Source of the DNA: DATMRF01 sp035566435
GTDB taxonomy: Bacteria; Verrucomicrobiota; Verrucomicrobiia; Limisphaerales; UBA8199
Assembly (NCBI GenBank): GCA_035566435.1
Contig: DATMRF010000047.1
Span: 62,001-126,000 of the forward strand
Direction of reading: 5' to 3'
DNA: 64,000 nucleotides
Under the pieces are notes generated by a model that saw only the letters and a program-made list of their open reading frames with translations, did not search any database and had not been told where the DNA came from. This document shows positions 44,613-53,103 of the stretch, in pieces. Position 1 is the first letter of the stretch. Each line of letters opens with the position of its first letter. The translations under genes were made by a program, and so were the position numbers.

Positions 44613-45458
44613 ATGAATGCGAAAAGCTCCTCCCCCGAACGCCGACCGGGCTTCACTCTGATCGAACTCCTCGTGGTCATCGCCATCATCGCGATTCTGG
44701 CAGCGATGCTGCTGCCAGCCCTGGCATCCGCCAAAGATAAAGGGCTGCGCACGACTTGCATCGGCAACCAGAAGCAGATGGCGCTGGCGATGCACATGTA
44801 TGCCAATGATTTCACCGACTGGATGGCCTTTCCTGGCTGGGATGGCGGGGGGACCTATGCGGGCATCTACCAGCAGGGTTGGCTTTATACGCCCAGCGGC
44901 GCCGGGATTCCGGACCCGGGGCCAGGCGGACTTTACCAGAATAACCAGGTCGCTGCATACAAGACTGGCCTTTGGTTCATATATACAACCAATCCCAAGA
45001 CTTATCTGTGCCCGGTGGACATCAGGAGCCCGACCTACCAGAGGCCGGCGTCGCAAGGGGGCCGCAACAATCGCATGTCCAGCTATGTGATGAACGGCGC
45101 CCCCAATGGATATGGGGAGCAAAACCCACCGAAGATTACCTGCAAAATAACCGGGGTGTGGAGTCCGATGTGTTGGTTGCAGTGGGAACCGGACGAGAAC
45201 AATCTAGGGACGGGAAACCCTGGCGCTTTTGAATTCAACGACTCGGCGAACTTTCCCAACGACAGCGAAGGCATTGGCCGGCTGCACAGCCGGAAGGGCG
45301 GTTCGGTGGTCGCCATCGGCGGCCATGTTGAATTCGTGACGCGCGAGCGTTGGCGAGCCGACGCCGATGCCGTGGCGGGTACCGGGCCGGGGCCGGGAGG
45401 CAGGACTTATTCCCACTGGAGTCCGTACGCCGGTAATTCCGGCGACAACGGGTGGTGA
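44613..45458 (+). CDS. prepilin-like protein (H-x9-DG type)
   Basis: A 281-residue exported pseudopilin-style protein. A short charged leader (MNAKSSSPERRPG) ends in the canonical Gly before FTLIELLVVIAIIAILAAM, so prepilin peptidase cleavage and N-methylation are expected. The globular part is Gly, Trp and Tyr rich, and LHSRKGGSVVAIGGHVEFV near the C-terminus replaces the usual H-x9-DG ending. The ATG at 44613 is chosen because it gives the leader; the frame is open for 33 codons before it. No secretion genes are adjacent. Confidence 0.85.
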   Translation: MNAKSSSPERRPGFTLIELLVVIAIIAILAAMLLPALASAKDKGLRTTCIGNQKQMALAMHMYANDFTDWMAFPGWDGGGTYAGIYQQGWLYTPSGAGIPDPGPGGLYQNNQVAAYKTGLWFIYTTNPKTYLCPVDIRSPTYQRPASQGGRNNRMSSYVMNGAPNGYGEQNPPKITCKITGVWSPMCWLQWEPDENNLGTGNPGAFEFNDSANFPNDSEGIGRLHSRKGGSVVAIGGHVEFVTRERWRADADAVAGTGPGPGGRTYSHWSPYAGNSGDNGW

Positions 45459-45491
45459 CGCTGGGGTAGAGGGGTTGATCCATCTGCTGCG

Positions 45492-45848
45492 ATGATAGGC
45501 TGGCTAAACCAGACTTTCGCTTGCGTCGCGCTGATAGGTTTGCTGGCTGGGTGCCGTGGCAAGAGCGGGCGTGGATTTGACCCGAATACCTTCGCCCAGG
45601 CGGCGCCGGAGATAAAGCAGGCGTGGGAGGAGGCGTCGGCCGCTGATCGCACTAACGGCTACGCCTCGGCGCAAAGCTTGTATTTTATGTTGCTTCGCCT
45701 GCAACTGAGCCCTCAGCAGAGACAAGCAGTCGAGCAAGCCTCGACCGGCTTGAACGATCGGCTGTCGTCGGCTCTGCAGAAAGGTGACCCGGACGCGAAG
45801 GCAGCCCTCGAAGAGTTGCGCCGCCATCCGCCCAACCGGCCGATGTGA
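45492..45848 (+). CDS. putative lipoprotein, 118 aa
   Basis: A 118-residue protein with a lipoprotein signal ending in the lipobox LLAGC (Cys about residue 21). The mature part is Ala/Gln-rich and helical (FAQAAPEIKQAWEEASAADR, then LSPQQRQAVEQASTGLNDRL), resembling small periplasmic coiled-coil or TPR-like proteins. It starts 33 bp after the prepilin gene, so the two are probably co-expressed and may work together at the cell envelope. I do not recognise a named family. Confidence 0.65.
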   Translation: MIGWLNQTFACVALIGLLAGCRGKSGRGFDPNTFAQAAPEIKQAWEEASAADRTNGYASAQSLYFMLLRLQLSPQQRQAVEQASTGLNDRLSSALQKGDPDAKAALEELRRHPPNRPM

Positions 45849-45877
45849 GACGCTGCGTGCCCGGCAAAGGTGCTCGA

Positions 45878-47230
45878 CTACTCTCTCATAACGTCCTCGC
45901 TACCTTGGCTTGCCGTTTGGCCTTGCACGGCGACGGTCAGACGTGCAACATAGGCTCCATCGACCCCTTCCATAAACGGTTTCAACTTACGTTCCTGCTG
46001 GAGCCGGAACGCAGGATTGGCCTTTAGAAAACCGTCCACGATGCCCCGGTTTTCCTCAGGCTCCAGGCTGCACGTGCTATAAACCATAGTTCCGCCAGGC
46101 TTTAGCAACTCGGCTGCCTGGCCCAGCAATTCGGTCTGCGTCCGGCACAACCGCTCGATTTCCCCAAGCCGGATTCGCCAGCGCAAATCCACGCGCCGAG
46201 CCATCACCCCGGTGTTCGAACACGGGGCGTCTAACAGAAGACGGTCGAACAGCGGAGCGCGGGCTGCGGGGTGCGGAGTGAGAAATGAAGAAGACAACCC
46301 GGTCTCAACACAGGTTATTCCGAGGCGCGCGCAGTTTTCCTCGATCAGCTTCAGGCGGCCGGGGGCTACATCGAGGGCCATGAGTCTCCCCTCGTTGCGC
46401 ATCAATTGGGCGATGTAGCTCAACTTGCCGCCCGGCGCGGCGCACAGGTCCAGCACCGTTTCACCCGGCTGCGGGCCGAGCTCGCGCACCGCCAGCAGCG
46501 TGCTGGGGTCTTGAATGTAAAAAAGACCCTGCTGGAAACTCGGCAGCCGCTCCAGCGGTGGGTGCGACTTTAACTCGAATGCTAGATTCTCTTCCGCCCA
46601 ATCGGCGCGGAAGAAATCATATTCGACCCCCTCATCTCGCCACTGGGCGAGCAGTTTACCCGCTTCGGCCTTGAGCGTGTTGACGCGGGCAAAAGTTCCG
46701 GGCGGTATGTTGTTCCAGGCGAGCAGCCGCCCTGTGGCCTCAGCCCCCCAGCGCTCAAGCCAGCGCGCGACGAGCCAATTCGGGTGCGAATAACCGAGCG
46801 CCGGCTGCCTCGTCTTGAGCTCCACCAGCGCTTGCTTGGTCACATCAAACTCCCGCAAGTAACCGCGGAGCAAGGCATTAACAAAACCCGCCTGCGCGCC
46901 GAGACCACGGTGCTTGGCCAGCTCTACGGTCTCATTCACGGCTGCGTGGTTGGGGATGCGATCGAGCCAGAAAATCTGGTACAGCCCGAGCCGGAGCAGG
47001 TCCTGCAAGGCGGGCTTTTGAGGCCGGTTTTGGGCTTTGCGCGCGACCAGCCAGTCGAGCGTTGCCTGCCAGCGGACGATGCCGTACACGAGCTCCTGGC
47101 AGAGCCGGCGGTCCGCGGCTGAGAGCCCGGCGTGGGCCAGCGAGCGGTCGAGCAAATCCTCCACATACTCTCCCGCCACGCGTTGTCCCAGTACCCGGGC
47201 CGCAATTTCTCTTGGTTTTTCTCCGCTCAC
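45878..47230 (-). CDS. rsmB: 16S rRNA (cytosine-967-C5)-methyltransferase
   Basis: An enzyme that makes m5C967 in 16S rRNA with SAM. The 450-residue protein has an N-terminal NusB-like RNA-binding domain (about 1-140, for example LCQELVYGIVRWQATLDWLV) and a C-terminal RsmB/Fmu catalytic domain. The SAM loop is VLDLCAAPGGK, and the two catalytic Cys lie in DAPCSNTGV and YSTCSLEPEEN. The start is GTG at 47230. It is divergent from the long GreA-like gene, with only 51 bp between starts. Confidence 0.95.
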   Translation of the reverse strand: MSGEKPREIAARVLGQRVAGEYVEDLLDRSLAHAGLSAADRRLCQELVYGIVRWQATLDWLVARKAQNRPQKPALQDLLRLGLYQIFWLDRIPNHAAVNETVELAKHRGLGAQAGFVNALLRGYLREFDVTKQALVELKTRQPALGYSHPNWLVARWLERWGAEATGRLLAWNNIPPGTFARVNTLKAEAGKLLAQWRDEGVEYDFFRADWAEENLAFELKSHPPLERLPSFQQGLFYIQDPSTLLAVRELGPQPGETVLDLCAAPGGKLSYIAQLMRNEGRLMALDVAPGRLKLIEENCARLGITCVETGLSSSFLTPHPAARAPLFDRLLLDAPCSNTGVMARRVDLRWRIRLGEIERLCRTQTELLGQAAELLKPGGTMVYSTCSLEPEENRGIVDGFLKANPAFRLQQERKLKPFMEGVDGAYVARLTVAVQGQTASQGSEDVMRE

Positions 47231-47281
47231 AATCTTTAATAAAGCGATTCAGCTCGGGGGACGCGAGCGCTAAGACACTTT

Positions 47282-49123
47282 ATGAGAGAAGAATTCGAGA
47301 AGATGGCGACGGCTGGCAAGTTGGACCGCCACCATATCGAAGCCCTGGTGCAACTGACCAACAGCGGCTTTTGCATGCATCGGAGCTGGGGCTTCGGTAG
47401 AATCAAAACGGTCGATACAGTCTTTGCTCGTTTTACGATCGATTTTCAGAGCCGCGCGGGCCACACGATGGACCTTGCCTTCGCGGCGGAATCGCTCCGG
47501 CCCATTGGCAAAGACCACATCCTCGCGCGCAAAGCCGCCGACCTCGAAGGCCTGCGCCAACTCGCCGCCACCAATCACCTCGAACTCGTCAAGCTGGTCC
47601 TCAATAGTTATGGCGGTAAAGCCACCACGGACCAAATCCAGCAGGTCCTTGTGCCCGAGGTCATCCGGGATGATTGGAAAAAGTGGTGGGAAGCCGCCAA
47701 ACGCGAGCTGAAAAAAGATGGCCATTTCCAGGTGCCACTGAAGAAGACCGAGCCCATCGTCTATCAGGTCAAAGAAGTCTCGCTGCAGGACCGGCTGCTG
47801 GGCGAATTCCGTGCCGCCAAGGGTCTCAAGGCTCGCATCGTTGTCGCGGCCGAGCTGCTGAAAAACGCACACGACCTTGTGGACAAACAGGCCGCTGCCG
47901 CTGAGGTTATACTGGCGCTCAACGCCGAGATTCCCAGTTATCAGCGCACCCAGCCCGCCGTCGCCCTCGAAGCCATTTTCGTCCGCGACGATACCCGCGA
48001 CGTGGCCGGCTTGGCCCCGGTCCCGGGCGAACTCGACGCGGCCGCCATTTGGTCGCAAGACCTCAAGCTCGGCTCGCTTATGGAGCAACTGCCGGCGGCG
48101 AAACACCGTCGCGCCCTCGAATCCTTCAAAGGCGCCAATCCCGACCGTTGGGTCGAACCGCTGCGCAATACCCTGAACTCCGTTTCCGCCCGACTGTGCC
48201 GCGAGTTTGCGTCGCTGCTGATCCACGAAGGCAAAATGGACCAGCTCAAGGAAACCCTGGCCCGCCTCATCAGCCAGCATACCGCCAGCAGCGAGCTGCT
48301 CCTCTGGCTCGCTAAAGACCGCAACGATTCCTTCGCTGACATCCTCGGCCCGGAAGTCTTCCGCGCCATGCTCACTGCGATGGAGCGCGACCAGTTCAAC
48401 GAAAAACGCTCCAACCGCCTCCGGGATTTCATCCTGGACGACCAGGAACTTCTTGTCGAACTCATCGGCTCCGCCGACCTCGAGGTCATCAAGGACCTCA
48501 CCCGTGCCCTGCAGCTTTCTCCCTCTTTTGACGACATGGACAAGCGCTCCCTGCTCGCGCGCATCGTCAAGAGCTACCCTGCCATCCAATCCCTCATCTC
48601 GGGCGAACAAACCCGGCAGGAAACCCATCTCATCGTCTCGTGGGAAAGCCTCGAACGGCGAAAAAACGAATACCATGAGCTGGTCGAAAAGAAGATCCCG
48701 GCTAACTCGAAGGAAATCGCTGTCGCCCGCAGCTATGGAGATTTGCGCGAAAACCACGAATACAAAGCTGCCAAGGAGATGCAAAAGCTGCTCATGAAGC
48801 GCAAATCCGAGCTCGAAACCCAGCTCGTTCGCGCCCGCGGCACCGATTTTGCCACGCCCCCGAGCGAACTCGTCGGCATCGGCACCATCGTCCGCGCGAC
48901 CGACCTTGAGGCCAACCAGCCCGAGCAGTTTACAATCCTTGGTGCGTGGGATTCCGAACCGGAGAAAGGGGTCGTCAGCTACCTCTCCCCGATGGCCCAG
49001 GCGCTGCTCAACCACAAAGTCGGCGACGAGGTCGAGTTCGAGGTCCACGGCGTTCGTCACCACCACCGCATCGAGACCATCGAGCCTTTCAAAACGGCGC
49101 CGCTCCAGCAGCCGGCAGCGTAA
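47282..49123 (+). CDS. long GreA/GreB-type transcription elongation factor
   Basis: A 613-residue protein whose last 150 residues are a Gre factor, which rescues backtracked RNA polymerase by stimulating transcript cleavage. The coiled-coil tip is YGDLRENHEYKAAKEMQ, with the acidic Asp and Glu that act at the polymerase active site, followed by the FKBP-like lobe YLSPMAQALLNHKVGDEVEF. Normal GreA is about 158 residues. Here some 450 residues precede it, opening with a small beta domain (SGFCMHRSWGFGRIKTVD, recalling CarD/SH3-like polymerase-binding folds) and then helical repeats. Long GreA proteins are known in Chlamydiae, so this is probably a PVC-type form. Confidence 0.88.
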   Translation: MREEFEKMATAGKLDRHHIEALVQLTNSGFCMHRSWGFGRIKTVDTVFARFTIDFQSRAGHTMDLAFAAESLRPIGKDHILARKAADLEGLRQLAATNHLELVKLVLNSYGGKATTDQIQQVLVPEVIRDDWKKWWEAAKRELKKDGHFQVPLKKTEPIVYQVKEVSLQDRLLGEFRAAKGLKARIVVAAELLKNAHDLVDKQAAAAEVILALNAEIPSYQRTQPAVALEAIFVRDDTRDVAGLAPVPGELDAAAIWSQDLKLGSLMEQLPAAKHRRALESFKGANPDRWVEPLRNTLNSVSARLCREFASLLIHEGKMDQLKETLARLISQHTASSELLLWLAKDRNDSFADILGPEVFRAMLTAMERDQFNEKRSNRLRDFILDDQELLVELIGSADLEVIKDLTRALQLSPSFDDMDKRSLLARIVKSYPAIQSLISGEQTRQETHLIVSWESLERRKNEYHELVEKKIPANSKEIAVARSYGDLRENHEYKAAKEMQKLLMKRKSELETQLVRARGTDFATPPSELVGIGTIVRATDLEANQPEQFTILGAWDSEPEKGVVSYLSPMAQALLNHKVGDEVEFEVHGVRHHHRIETIEPFKTAPLQQPAA

Positions 49124-49147
49124 GGCTGACCTCCAATCCGGTGTATC

Positions 49148-49224
49148 GCAGAATTCCATTCTGCAAGCGTTGGAACGTGCGGAGCGCTTCTCACGATTTG
49201 AGGCTTGGCAGATTAAAAATCTGC
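49148..49224. repeat. paired short hairpins after the GreA-like gene
   Basis: GCAGAATTCCATTCTGC (49148-49164) and GCAGATTAAAAATCTGC (49208-49224) are two perfect 7-bp stems with 3-nt loops, both starting GCAGA, 43 bp apart. They look like parts of a dispersed repeat or of a 3' untranslated structure. Confidence 0.55.
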
Positions 49225-49368
49225 GCTGCTTCCAGTGGTTGGTGAGAACGTTCGGGTGAAGTGAGATGCGCTCCACGGCGACCTGTGCGAAGGCGGTTTG
49301 CAAAGAACGGAGTTCCAGCGTAGCTTCCTCAACAAGTCTTCAGACGAACGTTAGTCAGGTTCCGTCTT

Positions 49369-49677
49369 ATGAACCGAACAGACGAACCGATCGGCGGAGC
49401 TGGCACGATGCCCGCAAGCTCGTCCAGCACTCCAGCAGAACGCCAGGAGTTCTGGGTAAACACCTGCCAGGAAGTCAGCCAAATGCACGTCTGCTCCCAG
49501 CACGTGCTTGAGCTTTACCAGAAACACGGCTGCCGCTTCACCGTTCCCAGTCGCCAGCAAGTGCAGGATGTCCTCAATGCCCTCGACGCCGCGATGCCCC
49601 ATTGGGAAAAGGAGCACCCCGAGTTGTTTTACCAAACACTTGAGCTCAATTTCCCGGAGCTGATTCGGCGGCCCTGA
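49369..49677 (+). CDS. hypothetical protein, 102 aa
   Basis: A 102-residue soluble protein with an Ala/Ser-rich N-terminus and a conserved-looking helical part (FWVNTCQEVSQMHVCSQHVLELYQ, then VQDVLNALDAAMPHWEKEHPELFY). It has no signal peptide or membrane helix. The ATG at 49369 follows a weak leader, and a later start near residue 14 is possible. I do not recognise the family. It lies between the GreA-like gene and the convergent DUF2723 gene. Confidence 0.55.
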   Translation: MNRTDEPIGGAGTMPASSSSTPAERQEFWVNTCQEVSQMHVCSQHVLELYQKHGCRFTVPSRQQVQDVLNALDAAMPHWEKEHPELFYQTLELNFPELIRRP

Positions 49678-49736
49678 GCCGATTCCATCGAGCCGGGTAA
49701 CTGCCACGAGTCCCTTCCGGCGGACCCTCCGGGTGC

Positions 49737-51122
49737 TTAGGTGGACGCTGCCGCCTTCGGTCTTGCGAGCACAGTCCCCAGCAGCACGAGCCCGTAGCCG
49801 GTCAAGAGAGCCAGGAGCAGGTGCGATGGAGAAGAGTACAACCTCGCCAAATCCTGCGAGGCTCGGTCGAACGTCGGATTCAGCATGGCGATAAGAACTA
49901 TCGAAAGACAAAACCAGAGGCACAGCAGTCCAATCACCCAGCCGCGGGCCTGGGCTGGCATTCGACGCAAAAACCAGAACGGAACCAAAGCAAGCAGGAG
50001 GTAAATCAGGCCGAAATCGGAATCGGCGGCTTTTGCGTAGAACCAGACCTGCTCGCCAAACCGGCCCAGGTTGTCAACCGCCCGCATGCGCTCATACTGC
50101 CCGCGGCTGATAAGGTGGAGATATCCTTCCAGCGTCCGTGGGTAGGCCCAATTCACCGGCGGGTTGGTCATCGAGGCGACTGGCATGTAAAGATAGGGGC
50201 ATAGCCCGGACACGAGACAAGACGCGGCGGCGGCGACCGACTTCCAGTTCCCAAGTATATTGCGCGTTTTCATCGCGATCGCGATACCCACGAGAAACGG
50301 CAGCACTAACGCCCCAGCCTGAGCGAGCAAGGGAAGACCTTCGACCGCATGCGTAAACAGGACTATCGCAACCAGCACCGCGGTGATCAGGCAAGCGTCG
50401 CGGCCAAGGGCTGGCTTGGCGAACACCGTTAGAATTTCAAGGCCCAAGAAGGCCATCACCAAGGCCGAATTGCTGCCGAGGCTGAGGCCGTAAACGAACA
50501 GGGCAGCGTAAAGATAACGTGTTTGCTCGGAGCGGTAAGTCCACCGCATCAGCAGGCATAGCACGAGCGAAAAAAGCAAGAGGCTGAGCGTCCAGGCTTC
50601 GACAATGACTGCCTGGCTCCAAACAACCCGGTCCAGCCCGAACGTCATTCCCGCAACAAACCCCGCGACAGTTCGAACCCACCGCTCCTCTTTCGGCTTA
50701 CAACGCCGGAGTCCACGAATCCCGTCGAGCATCACTGCCCCGCCTCGTGACACCATCATCGCCGCGACCCCGCAAGTCAGAGCCCCAGCGACAGCCGATG
50801 ACACCGCTACACGCCAGGCAATGTTCGAGAATGGCAGCAGGACTGCAAACAACCACGCGTACAGCGTCCAAACCGGGAATCCTGGTGGATGCGGCACCCC
50901 GGCATATTTCGCGCCGGTCGCGAAAATCCCCGAAAACTCCAGTGTCACCTCCGGGGCCAGTGTCAGCAAATATACCGCCAGAGTCACCACGGTCGTCATC
51001 CCGAAAATGAACCAATCCAAGCGGTCAAAAACTGGGCCCAATAGAGGCGGTTCGGCGAGTACGGTGTCCCCTTGCCCTGAAACATTGACTCCCTCCGAGA
51101 GACGATCAGTGTTTTCGTTCAT
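49737..51122 (-). CDS. DUF2723 / PMT-like polytopic membrane protein (short form)
   Basis: A 461-residue membrane protein with about 11-12 helices. The DUF2723 hallmarks are YLLTLAPEVTLEFSGIFATGAKYAGVPHPPGFPVWTLYAWL (about residues 45-85) and LEGYLHLISRGQYERM, shared with protein-mannosyltransferase-like glycosyltransferases of Bacteroidetes and Verrucomicrobia, presumably using lipid-linked sugars. Many relatives are about 1000 residues with a soluble C-terminal region, so this is a short form. The ATG at 51122 is preferred: 72 upstream codons in frame cross two copies of a dispersed repeat and look non-coding. Confidence 0.8.
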   Translation of the reverse strand: MNENTDRLSEGVNVSGQGDTVLAEPPLLGPVFDRLDWFIFGMTTVVTLAVYLLTLAPEVTLEFSGIFATGAKYAGVPHPPGFPVWTLYAWLFAVLLPFSNIAWRVAVSSAVAGALTCGVAAMMVSRGGAVMLDGIRGLRRCKPKEERWVRTVAGFVAGMTFGLDRVVWSQAVIVEAWTLSLLLFSLVLCLLMRWTYRSEQTRYLYAALFVYGLSLGSNSALVMAFLGLEILTVFAKPALGRDACLITAVLVAIVLFTHAVEGLPLLAQAGALVLPFLVGIAIAMKTRNILGNWKSVAAAASCLVSGLCPYLYMPVASMTNPPVNWAYPRTLEGYLHLISRGQYERMRAVDNLGRFGEQVWFYAKAADSDFGLIYLLLALVPFWFLRRMPAQARGWVIGLLCLWFCLSIVLIAMLNPTFDRASQDLARLYSSPSHLLLALLTGYGLVLLGTVLARPKAAAST

Positions 51123-51195
51123 GACCACCGGCGTTCCAACCTGTATCACGGCCCCTGCGATCGAAACCGTCGCACGGGCTCTCCGGCGGATATCC

Positions 51196-51237
51196 AAAGC
51201 GGCAGAAGACAGCCGCACTCCAAAACCTTGCGGGCAT
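51196..51237 (+). repeat. dispersed palindromic element, copy 3
   Basis: AAAGCGGCAGAAGACAGCC is followed by GCACTCCAAAACC. It matches copies 1 and 2 at 23291 and 23404, with the GCGGC/GCCGC stem kept. Confidence 0.78.
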
Positions 51238-51259
51238 GGGTTCCGCTCACGAGTTCGCT

Positions 51260-51296
51260 TGCGTTTTGGAGAGTTCTGTCCCCTGCCGCTTTTTGC
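51260..51296 (-). repeat. dispersed palindromic element, copy 4 (inverted)
   Basis: On the minus strand it reads AAAAGCGGCAGGGGACAG and then AACTCTCCAAAACGC. The first and last thirds match the family, but the right stem arm is changed. It is inverted relative to copy 3, only 23 bp away. Confidence 0.7.
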
Positions 51297-51503
51297 GCTC
51301 CTGACCAATAACCCGCGTTTCGAATCACGCTGCGCCATGCTCGATCAATAGACACCGCAAGCGGGAGATTCGTATAAGTTCGCTGTAACTGCTTCCCCGG
51401 TACGGGACATCGCCGCCGCGCACTTTAAAGTGCAGGTGGCCAGCTAAGTGTAGGTCTGAAGGCTCGGCCAATTGTTTTAATCGCGTTCAGGGAATCGCTC
51501 CGG

Positions 51504-51538
51504 CTTGACTGGAGACTGGGGACCGCGGACTGTGGACG
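51504..51538 (+). repeat. heptamer tract upstream of cinA
   Basis: Five 7-bp units, CTTGACT, GGAGACT, GGGGACC, GCGGACT and GTGGACG, end four bases before the cinA start. They may also supply its Gly/Ala-rich ribosome-binding region. Confidence 0.75.
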
Positions 51539-51542
51539 GACT

Positions 51543-52802
51543 TTGGTCATCGAACTAGTCAACACCGGCAGCGAATTGATGCTCGGACGGGTGCTCAACA
51601 CCCACCAACACTGGCTCGGTCGGCAGCTTGCTGATTTGGGTTATGTCGTCAGCCGCCAGGTCGCCGTGCCGGACGCCGCCACCGACATCGTCGCAGCCGT
51701 TCGCGAAGCCCTCTCCCGGGCGGACCTCGTGGTCACGACCGGCGGCCTGGGACCTACTTCCAGCGACCTCACGCGAGATGCGCTCGCGCGGTTTCTCGGC
51801 AAGCGCTTGAACGAAGACCCCGCTGTGGTGGCGCATATCACTCTTTTTTTCGAGGTGAGGAAACGGGCGATGCCGGAGCGGACGCGTGTGCAAGCGCTGG
51901 TTCCTGAGGGCGCAACCGTTCTGCACAACGCACACGGAACCGCGCCCGGGCTGGCGATGGAGCTGAGGCCCAACCCGTTTCGAGCCGGCGGCGCGGCGAG
52001 CTGGTTGATTATGTTGCCAGGACCGCCCCGCGAACTGCGGCCGATGTTCTCCGACTCGGTGGCGCCTCTGCTCCGCCGGGTGCTGCCGCTGAAAGACGTT
52101 TTTGTGTGCCGCACCCTTCGGACAACCGGGATTGGCGAATCGATGGCCGAGGAGAAAGTCGGACGCGAGTTGCAGGCGATGGTTCCCCTGGGGCTCGAAC
52201 CGGGCTATTGCGCCCGGCCCGGACAGGTCGATGTTCGGCTCGCCGCTCGCGGCCCGCGCGCGGAAGAACTGGTGCGCCAGGCCGAATCGGTGGTTCGCGC
52301 TCGGCTCGGTTCCTTCATCTACGGCGAGAACGAGGAGGAGCTCGAGACGACAATCGTCAAGCTGCTGACGGAACGAAAACAAACGCTCGGACTTGCCGAA
52401 TCTTGCACGGGCGGCTGTATCGCCCATCGGCTGACAAATGTGCCTGGCGCCTCGAAGGTGCTGCTCGCGGGCTTGGTGACTTACGGCAACGAGGCCAAGC
52501 TCAAGTTGCTCGGTGTGCGGCCGGAGACTCTTGCCCAGCATGGCGCTGTTAGCGAAGCCGTCGCCCGACAGATGGCCGACGGCGCCCGTGGCGTTACCGG
52601 CGCCGATTACGCCCTTTCCGTCACTGGTATCGCCGGCCCGGGCGGCGGCACGGCCGCCAAACCGGTCGGAACGGTCTTTATTGGCCTCGCCGGTCCTTTC
52701 GAGACGAAGGTCGAAGCAAATTTCAATCCCTGGGACCGTGAGACCTTCAAGCAGGTCACCACCCAGCAGGCCATGGATTTATTGCGCCGCTCCCTGGCGT
52801 AA
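51543..52802 (+). CDS. cinA: CinA-family protein (nicotinamide-nucleotide amidase)
   Basis: A 419-residue two-domain protein. The N-terminal MoaB/MogA-like domain (NTGSELMLGRVLNTH and VVTTGGLGPTSSDLTRD) has ADP-ribose pyrophosphatase activity in some members. The C-terminal PncC domain (GLAESCTGGCIAHRLTNVPG, SVTGIAGPGGG) deamidates nicotinamide mononucleotide in the pyridine nucleotide cycle. The start is TTG at 51543, directly after the heptamer tract; the next in-frame ATG (residue 13) would remove a conserved strand. It converges with the ferredoxin gene. Confidence 0.93.
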   Translation: MVIELVNTGSELMLGRVLNTHQHWLGRQLADLGYVVSRQVAVPDAATDIVAAVREALSRADLVVTTGGLGPTSSDLTRDALARFLGKRLNEDPAVVAHITLFFEVRKRAMPERTRVQALVPEGATVLHNAHGTAPGLAMELRPNPFRAGGAASWLIMLPGPPRELRPMFSDSVAPLLRRVLPLKDVFVCRTLRTTGIGESMAEEKVGRELQAMVPLGLEPGYCARPGQVDVRLAARGPRAEELVRQAESVVRARLGSFIYGENEEELETTIVKLLTERKQTLGLAESCTGGCIAHRLTNVPGASKVLLAGLVTYGNEAKLKLLGVRPETLAQHGAVSEAVARQMADGARGVTGADYALSVTGIAGPGGGTAAKPVGTVFIGLAGPFETKVEANFNPWDRETFKQVTTQQAMDLLRRSLA

Positions 52803-52821
52803 CCCGACTTGCCGGGAACAA

Positions 52822-52850
52822 CGAAAAAGCCCGCAGACCTGGCTGCGGGC
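52822..52850 (-). terminator. terminator of the ferredoxin gene
   Basis: The 8-bp stem GCCCGCAG/CTGCGGGC (52829-52836, 52843-52850) with a 6-nt loop is followed on the minus strand by TTTTTCG. It lies 20 bp past the ferredoxin stop codon and may also stop cinA transcription. Confidence 0.75.
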
Positions 52851-52869
52851 CTCATGAAAAACGTAGAGA

Positions 52870-53103
52870 CTAAGCGCCGTTGTCGCCAATAGCTTCGACC
52901 GGACAGCCTTCTTTGGCTTCCTTGCACCGGCTTTCTTCTTCCGGAGATTCCGGCTGCTTAAACACGTAGGAGTAACCGCCGTCCTCATTCCGTTTGAAAT
53001 TGTCGGGCGCCGTCTCGCGGCAGAGATCGCAGTCGATGCATTGATTATCCACGTAATACTTGCCCGGAGTGTTTTCAGGATATTTATTTGCTACGTCAGC
53101 CAT
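52870..53103 (-). CDS. small [4Fe-4S] ferredoxin
   Basis: A 77-residue soluble electron carrier. The cluster ligands are CIDCDLC near residue 22 and the final Cys in EGCPVEAIGDNG, giving a single [4Fe-4S] cluster of the Fer4_13/Pyrococcus-type ferredoxin group. The second, degenerate half (ETAPDNFKRNEDGGYSYVFKQ) replaces the other cluster. The ATG at 53103 is preferred over one four codons earlier. Its redox partner is not evident from the neighbours. A strong terminator follows. Confidence 0.93.
   Translation of the reverse strand: MADVANKYPENTPGKYYVDNQCIDCDLCRETAPDNFKRNEDGGYSYVFKQPESPEEESRCKEAKEGCPVEAIGDNGA

Larger units (their letters stand above)
51123..51542. other. divergent intergenic region with repeats
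   Basis: The 420 bp between the DUF2723 and cinA starts contain two dispersed palindromic elements in opposite orientation (51196-51237 and 51260-51296) and a heptamer tract beside cinA. I see no gene or clear promoter. Confidence 0.6.

Noticed and set aside
47270..49303. 677-codon minus-strand frame opposite the GreA-like gene
   Set aside because: The plus-strand product has clear Gre motifs; the antisense frame has none.
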